Under the pieces are notes generated by a model. It did no database searches. It saw only the letters and a program-made list of their open reading frames with translations, and was not told where the DNA came from. DNA of 64,000 bases from Clostridiaceae bacterium (GTDB taxonomy: Bacteria; Bacillota; Clostridia; Lachnospirales; Lachnospiraceae). The position numbers and the translations under genes were made by a program. The first letter of the stretch is position 1; the number at the start of each line of letters is the position of its first letter. The DNA lies in contig QXWR01000006.1 of the NCBI GenBank assembly GCA_009911065.1, forward strand, positions 91,112-155,111. Direction: 5' to 3'. Positions 18,547 to 28,554 of the stretch are shown here, piece after piece.

Positions 18547-19650
18547 ATGGAATTAATAGAAATTAATTTTCAATCTGTGAACAAAGAAATTCAAAATAGT
18601 AGAAATATTATATACGGAGCAGGGTATAATGGAAGATTTTTATATGAGTTGTTATCCAGTAACCATATACCTGTAGAAGCCTTTTATGATGACGATGAAA
18701 GCCGTTGGGGAGATCTTTTTTGTGATAAAAAGATTTTATCAAAAAATGAACTGGATGTATTAGATAAAAATACGATATGCATATTAATTTCCAGTATGTA
18801 TATTGGACAAATTACTTTTAAACTTGAGAAAATGGGATTTGAAAGAGCTTTTGTTTCTTTTGCTACATTACAAGAAAAGGATAGTGATGAATTTCAATTT
18901 CATAAGTATAAAGATAATTTGGATTATAGAAATGATTTGGAAAATTTAATCAATATAAGCAAAGATGATCAAACAAAAAGATATTTTCAGTTGATTAAGA
19001 AATCAGTTGCATCTGGAAAAGCATTACCGGAAATTGTGGATTTATATTGTGGTGAAAAGCAATACTTTTTGAATTGCTTTAAAGGAAAATTAAATGGACT
19101 TAGTTTTTTAGATGGAGGAGCATATACAGGAGATACCGTGAGAGAGCTGCTTGGGGAGGAAATTAATCCAGAGGTTGTATATTGTTTTGAAGCTAACTTA
19201 GTAAATTATAAAAAATTAAAAAAGTTTGCCAGTGAGAATGAAAAAATGTGCAAGCTGGTATGTGAAAATCTTGCCTTGTGGAATGCGAATACAAAACTTG
19301 GAATGGAATTTGAAAATTATAATTCAAGAATTGATCGAAATGCAAAAGATTTGGTGGTCCAGGCTGTTACCATAGATGAGTACTTTAGGAATAAAAAGCT
19401 TGGATTTATTAAGATGGATATGGAAGGAGCAGAAAGAAAGGCACTGGAAGGCGGAATGAAAACCATTAAGAGAGATCGCCCCATTTTAGCAATTTCCATG
19501 TACCATGGATTGGATGATATTGTTGAAATACCTAAAATGTTTATGTGGAAACAGGAGATTAAAAATTACTTTTTCTTTGTGCGCCATCATTCTTATACCT
19601 ATTCAGAAACCGTGCTCTATGGGATTCCTGAAGAGTCAAATATTTTATAG
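18547..19650 (+). CDS. FkbM family methyltransferase with N-terminal Rossmann-like module
   Basis: 367 residues. Residues about 20-115 form the module seen across this cluster (NIIYGAGYNGRFL, AFYDDD, TICILISSMYIG). The C-terminal half is FkbM-like: FLDGGAYTGDTVREL for SAM binding, VYCFEAN, and FIKMDMEGAERKALEGG. FkbM enzymes usually O-methylate sugars. It is translated in series with the aminotransferase two bases upstream, and a close homologue lies at 57,474. Confidence 0.88.
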   Translation: MELIEINFQSVNKEIQNSRNIIYGAGYNGRFLYELLSSNHIPVEAFYDDDESRWGDLFCDKKILSKNELDVLDKNTICILISSMYIGQITFKLEKMGFERAFVSFATLQEKDSDEFQFHKYKDNLDYRNDLENLINISKDDQTKRYFQLIKKSVASGKALPEIVDLYCGEKQYFLNCFKGKLNGLSFLDGGAYTGDTVRELLGEEINPEVVYCFEANLVNYKKLKKFASENEKMCKLVCENLALWNANTKLGMEFENYNSRIDRNAKDLVVQAVTIDEYFRNKKLGFIKMDMEGAERKALEGGMKTIKRDRPILAISMYHGLDDIVEIPKMFMWKQEIKNYFFFVRHHSYTYSETVLYGIPEESNIL

Positions 19651-19670
19651 AAGGTAAGGAAAAGAAAAAT

Positions 19671-20732
19671 ATGTCAGAATTTACCGTTTGGAATTTAAAG
19701 GATGATCCATATAAATATAATCATTACATAGAAAGATGTTTCAATCGAACGCCTTACCATTTAGCAGAATATTTATTGGCAGAAGAAGAGGCAGAGGAAG
19801 AAAAAAATATAAGAATTTTCTTGTTAGAAGAAAATGAAGATTTTGCATTGTTTCCAGCAGTCATTCGAAGGGTAAATTCATTGTCATACATGTGTGATTT
19901 GAAGGAAGAGGTATATGATCTGATTACTCCTCATGAGTATGGAGGAATTATATCCAGCAGAGATTTACCAATGTTACAGAAGCTATTATTGGAACATATT
20001 TTTGATTACGGTAAAAGAAATCATGTGATTTTTCAATTTGTGAGAATTAATCCATATTTAAAAGATTTACCTGACTTATATAAAAATGCTGGTTATGAGA
20101 TCATTCATAGTTGCTCTCAGGTATATGTGGATTTAAGGAAAAAGGAAGAGGAGATTATTAAAGATTATAAATACAATGTCCGTTGGAGTATTAAAAGAGC
20201 GAAGCGAGAAGGATTAAAATTTGAAATAGCAATGAAAAATTCTGAGAATGTAAGAACTTTTCAAAAAATATATAATAAAGCTATGGATCGATTAAATGCA
20301 GAAAGATTTTTTTACTTTAACGATGAATATTTTCGTGAACTTATGAAATGTGATTGTACCAGATTGTGTTTTGTACGAGATGTGGATGACACAGTGATTG
20401 CTTCTAGTATTTTGCTTTTAGAAGAAAATACAGTTTATTATCATCTAAGCTGTTTGGACCGCAATTATGCTTCCAAACAGCCAATGAATTATTTGCTCCA
20501 TTGTATGATATTGTGGAGCAAAAAGATGGGATGTACTACATTTCATTTGGGTGGAGGCGGAAAAAGCTTGTTACAATTTAAGGAAGGTTATTCAAAAGAT
20601 AGAGTTGATTATTATACAGCATATATGATTAGTGACAGAGATCGGTATCAGAATATATGTGAAATATGGAAGAATAAATTTCCACAATATGCAGACAAAC
20701 AGTTTTATCCGTTGTATAGATATAGAGAATAG
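19671..20732 (+). CDS. FemAB/GNAT-like acyltransferase
   Basis: 353 residues. The C-terminal half (from VRWSIKRAKREG) has the pattern of GNAT-fold acyltransferases related to FemAB/BioF2-like proteins, with SSILLLEENTVYYHLSCLD and the ending HLGGGGKSLLQFKEGYS. Such enzymes move an acyl or aminoacyl group, sometimes from aminoacyl-tRNA. Next to an amino-sugar transaminase it may acylate that amino group (inference). AAGGAAAAG lies upstream of the start. Confidence 0.72.
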   Translation: MSEFTVWNLKDDPYKYNHYIERCFNRTPYHLAEYLLAEEEAEEEKNIRIFLLEENEDFALFPAVIRRVNSLSYMCDLKEEVYDLITPHEYGGIISSRDLPMLQKLLLEHIFDYGKRNHVIFQFVRINPYLKDLPDLYKNAGYEIIHSCSQVYVDLRKKEEEIIKDYKYNVRWSIKRAKREGLKFEIAMKNSENVRTFQKIYNKAMDRLNAERFFYFNDEYFRELMKCDCTRLCFVRDVDDTVIASSILLLEENTVYYHLSCLDRNYASKQPMNYLLHCMILWSKKMGCTTFHLGGGGKSLLQFKEGYSKDRVDYYTAYMISDRDRYQNICEIWKNKFPQYADKQFYPLYRYRE

Positions 20733-20755
20733 ATTGTAAAGGGTAGGAAAATATA

Positions 20756-21391
20756 ATGAATCAAATAACGAAAAAAATGAAAGATCACCATTTTAAAATC
20801 TTTGAAAAGTTTGGTGCAAATGTACAAGGGGTTGATTGGGGAAAGGCAACGGATGAGGATAAATTGGAGTTGCGGTATTCTAAAATGTTAGAATTAATTT
20901 CTCGTGCTAATGAAATGAACAATAATCCTTCTATATTGGATGTGGGTTGTGGATTTGGCGGATTATATCAATATGCTTTAAAGAAAGGATATTCATTTGA
21001 TTATACAGGGATTGATGTATGTGAAAATATGATTGATTATGCGTTGAAAAATAATGAAAATGGAACATTTATATGTGGTGATATTTTTGAATATGAGCCA
21101 AAAAAGAATTATGATTTTTTAATTTGTAATGGAATATTAACGCAAAAATTAGATACAAATATTAGAAAAATGGATGAACATGCAAAAAAATTAATTAATA
21201 AGATGTGGGATTTATCAAATATTGGCATTGTTTTTAATTTGATGAAAAGTCAGGTGGATTTTATGGTAGATCATTTATATTATAAATCTCCACTAGAAGT
21301 AATGGGATATTGCATGACATTGACAGATAAATTTATAATAGATAGTTCTTATCCGCTATATGAATATTCTGTTTATTTATATAAAAATTAG
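20756..21391 (+). CDS. Class I SAM-dependent methyltransferase
   Basis: 211 residues. ILDVGCGFGGLYQYA is motif I, YTGIDVCENMIDYA contains the acidic ribose-binding residue, and FLICNGIL follows. The acceptor is unknown; by location it is likely a sugar or glycan intermediate. The sequence is strongly AT-rich like its neighbours. Confidence 0.82.
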   Translation: MNQITKKMKDHHFKIFEKFGANVQGVDWGKATDEDKLELRYSKMLELISRANEMNNNPSILDVGCGFGGLYQYALKKGYSFDYTGIDVCENMIDYALKNNENGTFICGDIFEYEPKKNYDFLICNGILTQKLDTNIRKMDEHAKKLINKMWDLSNIGIVFNLMKSQVDFMVDHLYYKSPLEVMGYCMTLTDKFIIDSSYPLYEYSVYLYKN

Positions 21392-21434
21392 AGTTTATTA
21401 CATAAGAGATGTACTGTATTGAAAGGAATATTTC

Positions 21435-22348
21435 ATGGCAAATTCAATATTAATATGGGGAATAGGAAAAGAATTTTGGGAACTATATAATTATTTTATG
21501 CTCAATGAAGAAATAGGAAACTATTATATATCTGGATTTATAAGTAAGAAGAAAGAAAAGGAATATATTGCAAGTAAGAGAGTATTTTTTCCAGAGGAAA
21601 TTGTAGCAAATGGTATTGAATTTGATTATATAATTGTTGCAAGCAATATTTTTTTTAAGGAAATTATTGATTATGGGTGTAACAAATTACATATAGAAAG
21701 ACGAAAATTTATTAACGGAATGGTAATGAAACTTCCATACTTTGAATGGAATAAATATATAAAAATATATAATGATAATGTAAGTTTAATTACAGAAACT
21801 TGCTTGGGGGGGGTATTTCTAATATTTTGGGTTTGCCTTTTTGCTCTCCATTTGTAAATGTAAGGGTAGGAATAGAGAAAGATGATTATTTTGAATTGAT
21901 CGAAAAACTTGATTATTATATGGAACAACCACCTGCCGAAATACCTAAATTAAAATATACAACTTATAATTGGAACGGATGGGAAGGAAGAATTGATTTT
22001 CCTAAACTTTGGTATGATGATATTATGATACATGGATTTCATTATAATAGCCAGAGGGATTTTTTTGAACAATGGGAGAAAAGAAGAAAGAGATATAATT
22101 CAGAGAAGAAAGTTATATTCAAAATACTATATGATCAAGAAGATATTGAAAAATTTCAAGAAATTAAATTTAGTAAGAAAATAGGATTTTATCACAAAAA
22201 AGTAGATTGTAATAATATAGTTTCGATTTATTCTGATGAAATTAGTGGAAGATATTCATATCAGTATTCTAGTTATTTGTTTGATTTATTGCGATGTGGA
22301 GCGTTATTTCAATATGTAGATTTTTTTAGTTTACTTAGTGAGGTTTAG
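21435..22348 (+). pseudogene. Rossmann module plus DUF1919 protein, split at a G8 tract (probably phase OFF)
   Basis: The first frame (21435-21857) gives the module (ILIWGIGKEFW, DYIIVASNIF), then runs out of frame at eight Gs (21806-21813). The second frame, closed at 22348, continues with a DUF1919 region (GISNILGLPFCSPFVN, YYMEQPP, WEKRRKRY). One more G joins them into one 304-residue protein reading TCLGGGISN. The intact paralogue at 58,580 has NICWGGIVY in the same place, which confirms the join. DUF1919 proteins occur in exopolysaccharide loci and probably act on sugars. The split may be true phase variation or a homopolymer sequencing error. Confidence 0.8.
21806..21813 (+). repeat. 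Poly-G tract (G8) inside the DUF1919 gene
   Basis: Eight Gs in DNA of very low GC content. The upstream frame needs nine (or twelve) to continue, so the gene reads OFF here. Such tracts change length by slipped-strand mispairing. Confidence 0.8.
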
Positions 22349-22359
22349 TATAAGGAAAA

Positions 22360-23943
22360 ATGGTTATGGAAATAAAATTTGCGCATATGGCTCATAAACT
22401 TTTTGAATATAAAAAAATTGTGTTGTATGGCACTGGAAATATGGCAAAAGAGGTATATATTGCTTTGCGTGAACTTAATATTTCTGTATGCTGTTGTGTA
22501 GTTACAGAGAAACAAAGCGATTATTTTATGGAGAATATTCCTGTTTATGAGATAAAAGAATATCATTATAATTTGAATAATAAAGATACGATTGTTTTGA
22601 TAGCAGTGAGTAAACTTTATGAGATCGAAATCGAGAAAATCTTAAAAATAAACAAAATATATAACTATTTGCGACTTTCAGATTTTGTGATAGAAAGTCT
22701 GTTAGAAGAATATCGAAATAAACTTGTAGAAGAATGTATTGAAGAAATTGTTGAATGGAAAATTGTAAAATTAAAAGAAAATTGGGAACACTTTACAAAA
22801 ATTAAAAGAGATTTAATGAAAACAATAGAAAGTAAAGTAATAGAGACGGATAAAATTGTTTTTGTAATAGGGGATTTAACTCCACGAGTGTTGAAAATTA
22901 TGAAATCTCTCCAAAATAAAGGGATTCGAATCGAAGTTCTTTTTTATCCTAATGCACTTATAAGAGACGTTTGTTTAGAAGAATTTCAAAAATTGAAAGT
23001 ATTATATATAGAAAATAAATGTATAGAGGAATTGATCTATTCTATTATATTAGAACAGGTAAAGGTTGTACATATATTTTCCAATGGAACTAATACTATT
23101 ATTCCCTATATTTTAATTAAAATGAGGAAAATTTTACCGTGTTTAGTATATGATGAATATGATATATTGAATGAATTTTACTATGATTATCCTGAGGATT
23201 GGCTGGAAGCAGAAAAATTCTGTCTCGAAAATGCTGATGGCATATGCAACAGAGGATTTGAGTTGGATTGTTTAAAAAATGATTACAACTATATTTTTAA
23301 AGGGAAAACTTTACAGTTTTTTGATTATTGCAGAGATGATATTTTGGAAGAATATAGCAAGGAAGAAGATAATAGTTTAACGATTTGTTATGCCGGGGGA
23401 GTGATAACAGAGAAACAATATCCCAATTCTCCCGTTTGCTGTTGGCTGGAACTTGCTCAAAGGTGTAAAGAGGCTAAATGCCATTTACACATTTACCCGA
23501 TTGTTTGGTCAAAAGAAATTTATAAAGAGTATATAGAATTAGAACAAAATAATGAGTTTTTTCATTTTCATCATCCAGTTTCAAGCGAGAAATTAAAACA
23601 AGAATTATCAAAATATGATTATGGTATTCATCCTGTAAAATCTGGTTTTTTAGAACAGGAAATTATCGCATACAATACTGTAAATAAAGAGATTTATGGA
23701 GTGGCTAATCACTTTTTTGATTATCTTGATGCAGGACTTCCAATTATAGCAGCAGATCCTGTATTATTTGCAAAAAGCTTTGAAGAAAAAGGTATTTTAC
23801 TACCATGGACTATAGAACAATATAATTTTGATGAACTTAGAAAAAATAAAAGAATGTATAAGGAGAGAGTAAAAAGTGTACATAAAAAATTTCAGATAAA
23901 AAATCATATATCTAAATTGATAGATTTTTATAATAATTTATAA
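22360..23943 (+). CDS. GT-B-like glycosyltransferase with N-terminal Rossmann-like module
   Basis: 527 residues. The module comes first (KIVLYGTGNMAKEVY, CVVTEKQ, TIVLIAVSKLYE). After a charged linker, from about residue 165, the protein looks like a GT-B transferase: VVHIFSNGTNT, VYDEYDILNEFY, CYAGGVITEKQ and, near the end, ANHFFDYLDAGLPIIAADP, the usual C-terminal donor-site region. Donor and acceptor cannot be read from sequence. Confidence 0.7.
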   Translation: MVMEIKFAHMAHKLFEYKKIVLYGTGNMAKEVYIALRELNISVCCCVVTEKQSDYFMENIPVYEIKEYHYNLNNKDTIVLIAVSKLYEIEIEKILKINKIYNYLRLSDFVIESLLEEYRNKLVEECIEEIVEWKIVKLKENWEHFTKIKRDLMKTIESKVIETDKIVFVIGDLTPRVLKIMKSLQNKGIRIEVLFYPNALIRDVCLEEFQKLKVLYIENKCIEELIYSIILEQVKVVHIFSNGTNTIIPYILIKMRKILPCLVYDEYDILNEFYYDYPEDWLEAEKFCLENADGICNRGFELDCLKNDYNYIFKGKTLQFFDYCRDDILEEYSKEEDNSLTICYAGGVITEKQYPNSPVCCWLELAQRCKEAKCHLHIYPIVWSKEIYKEYIELEQNNEFFHFHHPVSSEKLKQELSKYDYGIHPVKSGFLEQEIIAYNTVNKEIYGVANHFFDYLDAGLPIIAADPVLFAKSFEEKGILLPWTIEQYNFDELRKNKRMYKERVKSVHKKFQIKNHISKLIDFYNNL

Positions 23944-23976
23944 AAGCTATTCATAAGAAGATAAATTTAAAACAGG

Positions 23977-25263
23977 ATGGAAATTAAAATGAAAATGGAA
24001 CAGTTTTTCGGAGAAAATTATCAATATATATGGAGTGATAATTGGTGTTTAGATAAAGATAAAGTATGGTTTGTAGCAGGAGCGATAGATATTCTTTTTT
24101 GTCTGGATCGAAAAACGAACAAAACTTTATTGGTTGATAAGATTCCATCTGATACGGTATTTGCTTTGAGACAACATCCTATATGTATAAAAAAAGAAGA
24201 CAGGATATTTTGTTTTCCCGATATAGGAAGGGATATCTGGTGCTATCACATAAATGATAAATCGTGGACAAGCATTAAAATGAATTGTTCAGAAAATATA
24301 CGTATTGGATGTGAAAGGGCATGGATAATTGAGAACAAAATCTATGTTCTGTCATCAGGATTAAATAAAATTTTGGAAATAAATGTAAGCCAAGAGAGAA
24401 TTGAACATTACCATGATTTAATGATCAATCATAAAGACAGACTATCAGAAAGTATAAGGATTGATAATTGTATTTATACGATTTGTTCGAAACCAGTTAA
24501 GATTATTAAGTTTAATTGCTTGGATAAAAGTATCAAAAAAATGGAATTACCTCAAATTGATGATTCCATACAAACATTGTGTTTTGATGGAGCTAAGTTT
24601 TGGATGACTGGACTTAGAAAAAAGATTTATGTTTGGGAAGAGAACACAAATAAGCTTGAGTGTTTGAATCATTTCCCTGAGGGCTTTGGACTTTGGAATT
24701 TTTCTGGACAATATGCAGATCTTATAAACAAAGTTGAGGAGAGAAATGATGTGCCTTTGTTTTTGATGTCATCTTACGTAAATGGTTCTATTTGGTTGAT
24801 TCCGTTTCAGACAAATGAGATTCTGTATGTGAATAAGGATACATATAAGATCGACAAGTTCCATTTGGAGGATGAGACATATACAGAAGATAATGTGAAC
24901 ATGCAGTTATTAAATACGAAATACATATTATTATATGTAGAATCTGGACGTTACATAGGGTTATTTTCTTTAAAAAATAAATGGATTGTTGAAATTGATA
25001 CTTACAATTTAAACTATAAGATTTTAGATTATTGTTTGGATGAGGAGAATATTGCTCAACTAAATATGTTAGCCATTCAAGATGTTTTGAATCGAACAGG
25101 TGTTTATTATGAAGAGGATTCTAAAGATTTTGAAAGTTTCAATAGAATCATTTGGTTTGACCACAAAGAAAGATTATTGAATCCTAAATGGAAAGTTATT
25201 CCCCATGATTTAGGCGATAGTATATACTCAAATATAAAAAATGAGAAAAACAATAGGTTTTAA
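23977..25263 (+). CDS. Unrecognised protein, possible beta-propeller
   Basis: 428 residues with no signal peptide or membrane helix. Repeating short strands with aromatic turns (KVWFVAGAIDILFCLD, RIFCFPDIGRDIWCYH, KIYVLSSGLNKILEIN, KFWMTGLRKKIYVWE, SIWLIPFQTNEILYV) resemble the blades of a Kelch or quinoprotein-like propeller. I recognise no catalytic motif. It lies between a glycosyltransferase and a methyltransferase gene and may be a scaffold or glycan-binding protein. The start is ambiguous between 23977 and 23989. Confidence 0.5.
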   Translation: MEIKMKMEQFFGENYQYIWSDNWCLDKDKVWFVAGAIDILFCLDRKTNKTLLVDKIPSDTVFALRQHPICIKKEDRIFCFPDIGRDIWCYHINDKSWTSIKMNCSENIRIGCERAWIIENKIYVLSSGLNKILEINVSQERIEHYHDLMINHKDRLSESIRIDNCIYTICSKPVKIIKFNCLDKSIKKMELPQIDDSIQTLCFDGAKFWMTGLRKKIYVWEENTNKLECLNHFPEGFGLWNFSGQYADLINKVEERNDVPLFLMSSYVNGSIWLIPFQTNEILYVNKDTYKIDKFHLEDETYTEDNVNMQLLNTKYILLYVESGRYIGLFSLKNKWIVEIDTYNLNYKILDYCLDEENIAQLNMLAIQDVLNRTGVYYEEDSKDFESFNRIIWFDHKERLLNPKWKVIPHDLGDSIYSNIKNEKNNRF

Positions 25264-25277
25264 TAGGAGAAAATAAC

Positions 25278-26427
25278 ATGTTTTATAAAAGTGTAAATTT
25301 ATTTTATGAACCAGAAATGGTATGTAATCAAATTACGGAGAATCAAAGTGAAAAATATTCGGAGATGACGTCATTTGAGAAAGCTTTTTTATGTGGATTG
25401 TTAAAAGAAAAAAGACCTAAAAAAATAGTTGAACTTGGAGTTTCAGGGGGAGGTACAACAGCCGTAATATTAACTTGTCTTAAATTGCTTCAGAGTACCG
25501 GGGGGGGGGAAAATATATTCGGTTGACTTAGAAGAAAAGTGGTACAGAAACAGCAAAAAAGAAACAGGTTTTTTGGTAAAAGAATATATGGATCAATTAA
25601 TTGGATTGACAGATCACAAATTTTTACTGGGAAAGCCAATACCATATGTTATGAATGAAATTGGGCCGGGAATAGATTTTCTTATATTAGATACAACACA
25701 TGTTATGCCAGGAGAATTGCTTGATTTTCTGATTTGTTACCCCTATTTAAACGAAGGTTGTATAGTTGTGCTTCATGATGTGTTGGAAAATTATTTTTCA
25801 TGTGACAGTAACAGAATATCAACAAAATTGCTATTTGATCTTATTCATGGAGAAAAGTGGTATATGAATGACAAAAGTTCAGATGCTTTTGGTTTGTCAA
25901 ATATAGCAGCTTTTGAAGTTAGTAAGAAAACAATGGAATCCATTGCTCCTATTTTTTCAGCATTAACTTTTTCCTGGACATATATGTTTGAGAAAGAAGA
26001 CACAGAAAAATATATAGAATCAATAAAAGAAAATTATGGAGAGCGATATGAAAAATACATGGAAAAAATATTTATGATGCAGCGCTCCACACAGATAAAA
26101 ATGTGTATCAATAATCATTATCGTTTATCTTATGATTTTCTTGAATTTAAGTGGAGAAAACAAAAAAATGTATTTCTGTATGGCACAGGGTATTGGGCTA
26201 AAATATATTATGAATTCGCTCAAATAAATTCATTACCAATTTGTGGATATGTTGTTTCAGATGATCAGGATATAGAGATAAATAAAGAAAATGGTATGAA
26301 TATCTATAAATTAAATGAGTTGGATTATAAGCCGGAAGAGTGTTCTTTTGTTCTTGCATTAGACCATAAATATTATACACAAGTCAAAAGAAATTTAGAG
26401 AATAAAGGATATTATATAATTTTATAA
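25278..26427 (+). pseudogene. SAM methyltransferase plus Rossmann module, split at a G10 tract (probably phase OFF)
   Basis: The first frame (25278-25526) has KKIVELGVSGGGTTAVIL, a SAM-binding motif I, then stops soon after ten Gs (25500-25509). In the frame one base over, coding continues through KIYSVDLEEKWYRNS to an open frame ending at 26427 (LDFLICYPYLNEGCIVVLHDV), a Methyltransf_24-like core, and finishes with the recurrent module (NVFLYGTGYWAKIYYE). Nine Gs would restore a 382-residue protein. The SVDLEEKW acidic motif is what such enzymes need after motif I, so the join is convincing. Confidence 0.8.
25500..25509 (+). repeat. Poly-G tract (G10) inside the methyltransferase gene
   Basis: Ten Gs; nine would be in frame. 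The stop at 25524-25526 follows at once in the present frame. Confidence 0.8.
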
Positions 26428-26527
26428 AATTTGCTAGTAATTTGTGTATATTTCAAGATTATGTATAATATAGCAATTTCAAAATAGAAATCTATTAGTA
26501 ATGAAAGAGTAGGAAGATTCAAATAAG

Positions 26528-27544
26528 ATGAAAGAAAAATTAATTATCTATGGTACTGGAAATTTTGGGAAAAGATTATATGAATGTTTAAGAAAATTTG
26601 ATATTTCTGTCTATTGTTTTTGTCAGACACAAATAGAAAATGGTGAGGATAGTTTATACGAAATTCCTATTATTTCGTTACACACTTTAACGAAAATATC
26701 TGGGGATAAATTGATCTTAATTGCAATCGAAAATAGTCAAGTTAGCAATTATATAAAAACAAATTTAATGAATCAATTTTTAGAAGATGCCAAGATTTTT
26801 GAATGTGGTAATTTTATAAAAAGTAATCTAAATTCATTTGTATTGAATGAAAACCAGTATTGTTTGATGTGTAATTCATATATAAAAGAGTTTATTCCTT
26901 CCGGTAATGAAGGAAAAATATTTTTGGAACATCACATTATCGGGGGAGGATATAGAAAAAATTGTGTTTGTCCACAATGCAATAGTATGGATAGAACGCG
27001 TTGGGTGCTGTATGTTTTAAAGAAATATACCAGAATATTCAATGAACCATGCAGAGTTTTACATTTTGCACCGGAAGATGGACTGGTTAGGAGAATCCAA
27101 GCAAACATTCAATGCGATTACTATACATGTGACATAGAGAGTGGAAAAGCAATGCATGTTGTGGATGTTACAGATATTCCATTTCGGGATCATGTGTTCG
27201 ATTATATTATTATTAATCATGTATTAGAACATATTGAAAATGAAAGTTTGGCAGTATCAGAATTGAAACGTGTGTTAAAACCAGATGGGAAAATAATTCT
27301 TTCCTTTCCCATTTGTATGAATCAGAAAACCTTGGAAGATCTAAGCATCAAAACAAAAGAGAAACGTCAAGAAATATATGGGCAAGAAGACCATGTACGG
27401 TTATATGGCTATGATTTTAAAGAATGGTTGGAACAATATGGATTGAAAATAAAGGTTTATAGTCCAAAAGAAGAACTTTCTTTAGAAGAGATAACAAGGT
27501 ATGGATTGATATGTGATGATATTTGTATGGTTTGCTCTTTTTAA
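26528..27544 (+). CDS. SAM methyltransferase with N-terminal Rossmann-like module and zinc-ribbon-like cysteines
   Basis: 338 residues. The module (KLIIYGTGNFGKRLYE, KLILIAIENSQ) is followed by CLMC and CVCPQCNS, four spaced cysteines typical of a small zinc ribbon fused to methyltransferases, and then a class I core: VLHFAPEDGL, YYTCDIESG, DYIIINHVLEHIEN. It probably methylates a glycan component. About 100 AT-rich bases precede it without a feature I can name. Confidence 0.78.
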   Translation: MKEKLIIYGTGNFGKRLYECLRKFDISVYCFCQTQIENGEDSLYEIPIISLHTLTKISGDKLILIAIENSQVSNYIKTNLMNQFLEDAKIFECGNFIKSNLNSFVLNENQYCLMCNSYIKEFIPSGNEGKIFLEHHIIGGGYRKNCVCPQCNSMDRTRWVLYVLKKYTRIFNEPCRVLHFAPEDGLVRRIQANIQCDYYTCDIESGKAMHVVDVTDIPFRDHVFDYIIINHVLEHIENESLAVSELKRVLKPDGKIILSFPICMNQKTLEDLSIKTKEKRQEIYGQEDHVRLYGYDFKEWLEQYGLKIKVYSPKEELSLEEITRYGLICDDICMVCSF

Positions 27545-27595
27545 GATCCTAATTGGAGATAAATTGGAATTTATTGGAAGATATAGAGGCTGCAT

Positions 27596-28495
27596 ATGGA
27601 AGATAAGATGAAAGAAAAAATAGGCAAACATTGGTCGTCAGAGACGAATCAAAAAAATAGTAACCGAGATCGTTGGTGGAAGTCGCCAACGATAATACGA
27701 CATATTAATCAAACGATATGTGGAGAACCATTGGATGGATGGAATGCAGCAGGTATAAAGTTGGCGAAGAGAGTATTGTCAAAACAAAAAATATTAGAGT
27801 TGGGTTTATCTGTGGGATCAGGCAACGGAATGAAAGAATTAAACTTATTAGAAAACGATTTGGTTCATAAATTTATTTGCTTTGAATTTTCAGAAGATCG
27901 CATAAGTCAAGGAAGAGAAAATGCGAAAAATAAAGGACTTTCTGACAGAATTATTTTTTTGAATGAGGATTTTTTTGAATCGATTTATGCAAGTAAGAAA
28001 TATGATATGGTTTTTTGGGATAATAGTTTGCACCACATGATGGATGCGTTTGTTGCTGTGGAAAAATCATATGAGGTTCTGCGAAAAGGAGGTATTTTCT
28101 TTTGTAATGATTTTGTAGGGAAAAATCAATTTCAATGGTCCGATATGGAACTGGCAATTGTAAATGGGGTTAGAGCATCTTTAGACAATAAAATTTTTCA
28201 GAATCCAAATGGAGAGAATTTTCAGAGGATTGTTGGCAAACCAACGATTGAATGGATGAATAACACCGATCCATCCGAAGCTGCAGATTCTCAATCTATT
28301 ATTCCCGCAATTGAAAAAGTGTTTTCAAAACCTATTATTGTACCAACAGGAGGTTTGATTTATCATTTATGTTTAAATGATATTTTGGTAAATATTGAAG
28401 AAGATAGTAATCTTCTAAAATATTTGCTACAAATGGATGATGAGACAATTAAAATGGGAATGACCCAATATGCTTTTGCTTTAGGAATAAAGTAA
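27596..28495 (+). CDS. Class I SAM-dependent methyltransferase
   Basis: 299 residues. ILELGLSVGSGNG is motif I, FICFEFSEDRIS the acidic motif, and DMVFWDNSLHHMMD with VLRKGGIFFCNDFVG motifs IV to VI. No extra module is present. The substrate is unknown; it is the fifth methyltransferase-type gene in this AT-rich block, counting the FkbM gene, which implies a heavily methylated glycan or several alternative ones. Confidence 0.8.
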   Translation: MEDKMKEKIGKHWSSETNQKNSNRDRWWKSPTIIRHINQTICGEPLDGWNAAGIKLAKRVLSKQKILELGLSVGSGNGMKELNLLENDLVHKFICFEFSEDRISQGRENAKNKGLSDRIIFLNEDFFESIYASKKYDMVFWDNSLHHMMDAFVAVEKSYEVLRKGGIFFCNDFVGKNQFQWSDMELAIVNGVRASLDNKIFQNPNGENFQRIVGKPTIEWMNNTDPSEAADSQSIIPAIEKVFSKPIIVPTGGLIYHLCLNDILVNIEEDSNLLKYLLQMDDETIKMGMTQYAFALGIK

Positions 28496-28554
28496 GCGAT
28501 TTTGAAAAGACAATATTAAGAAAAGGTGGGATTTTTACGGGGAGGAAATAGAAT

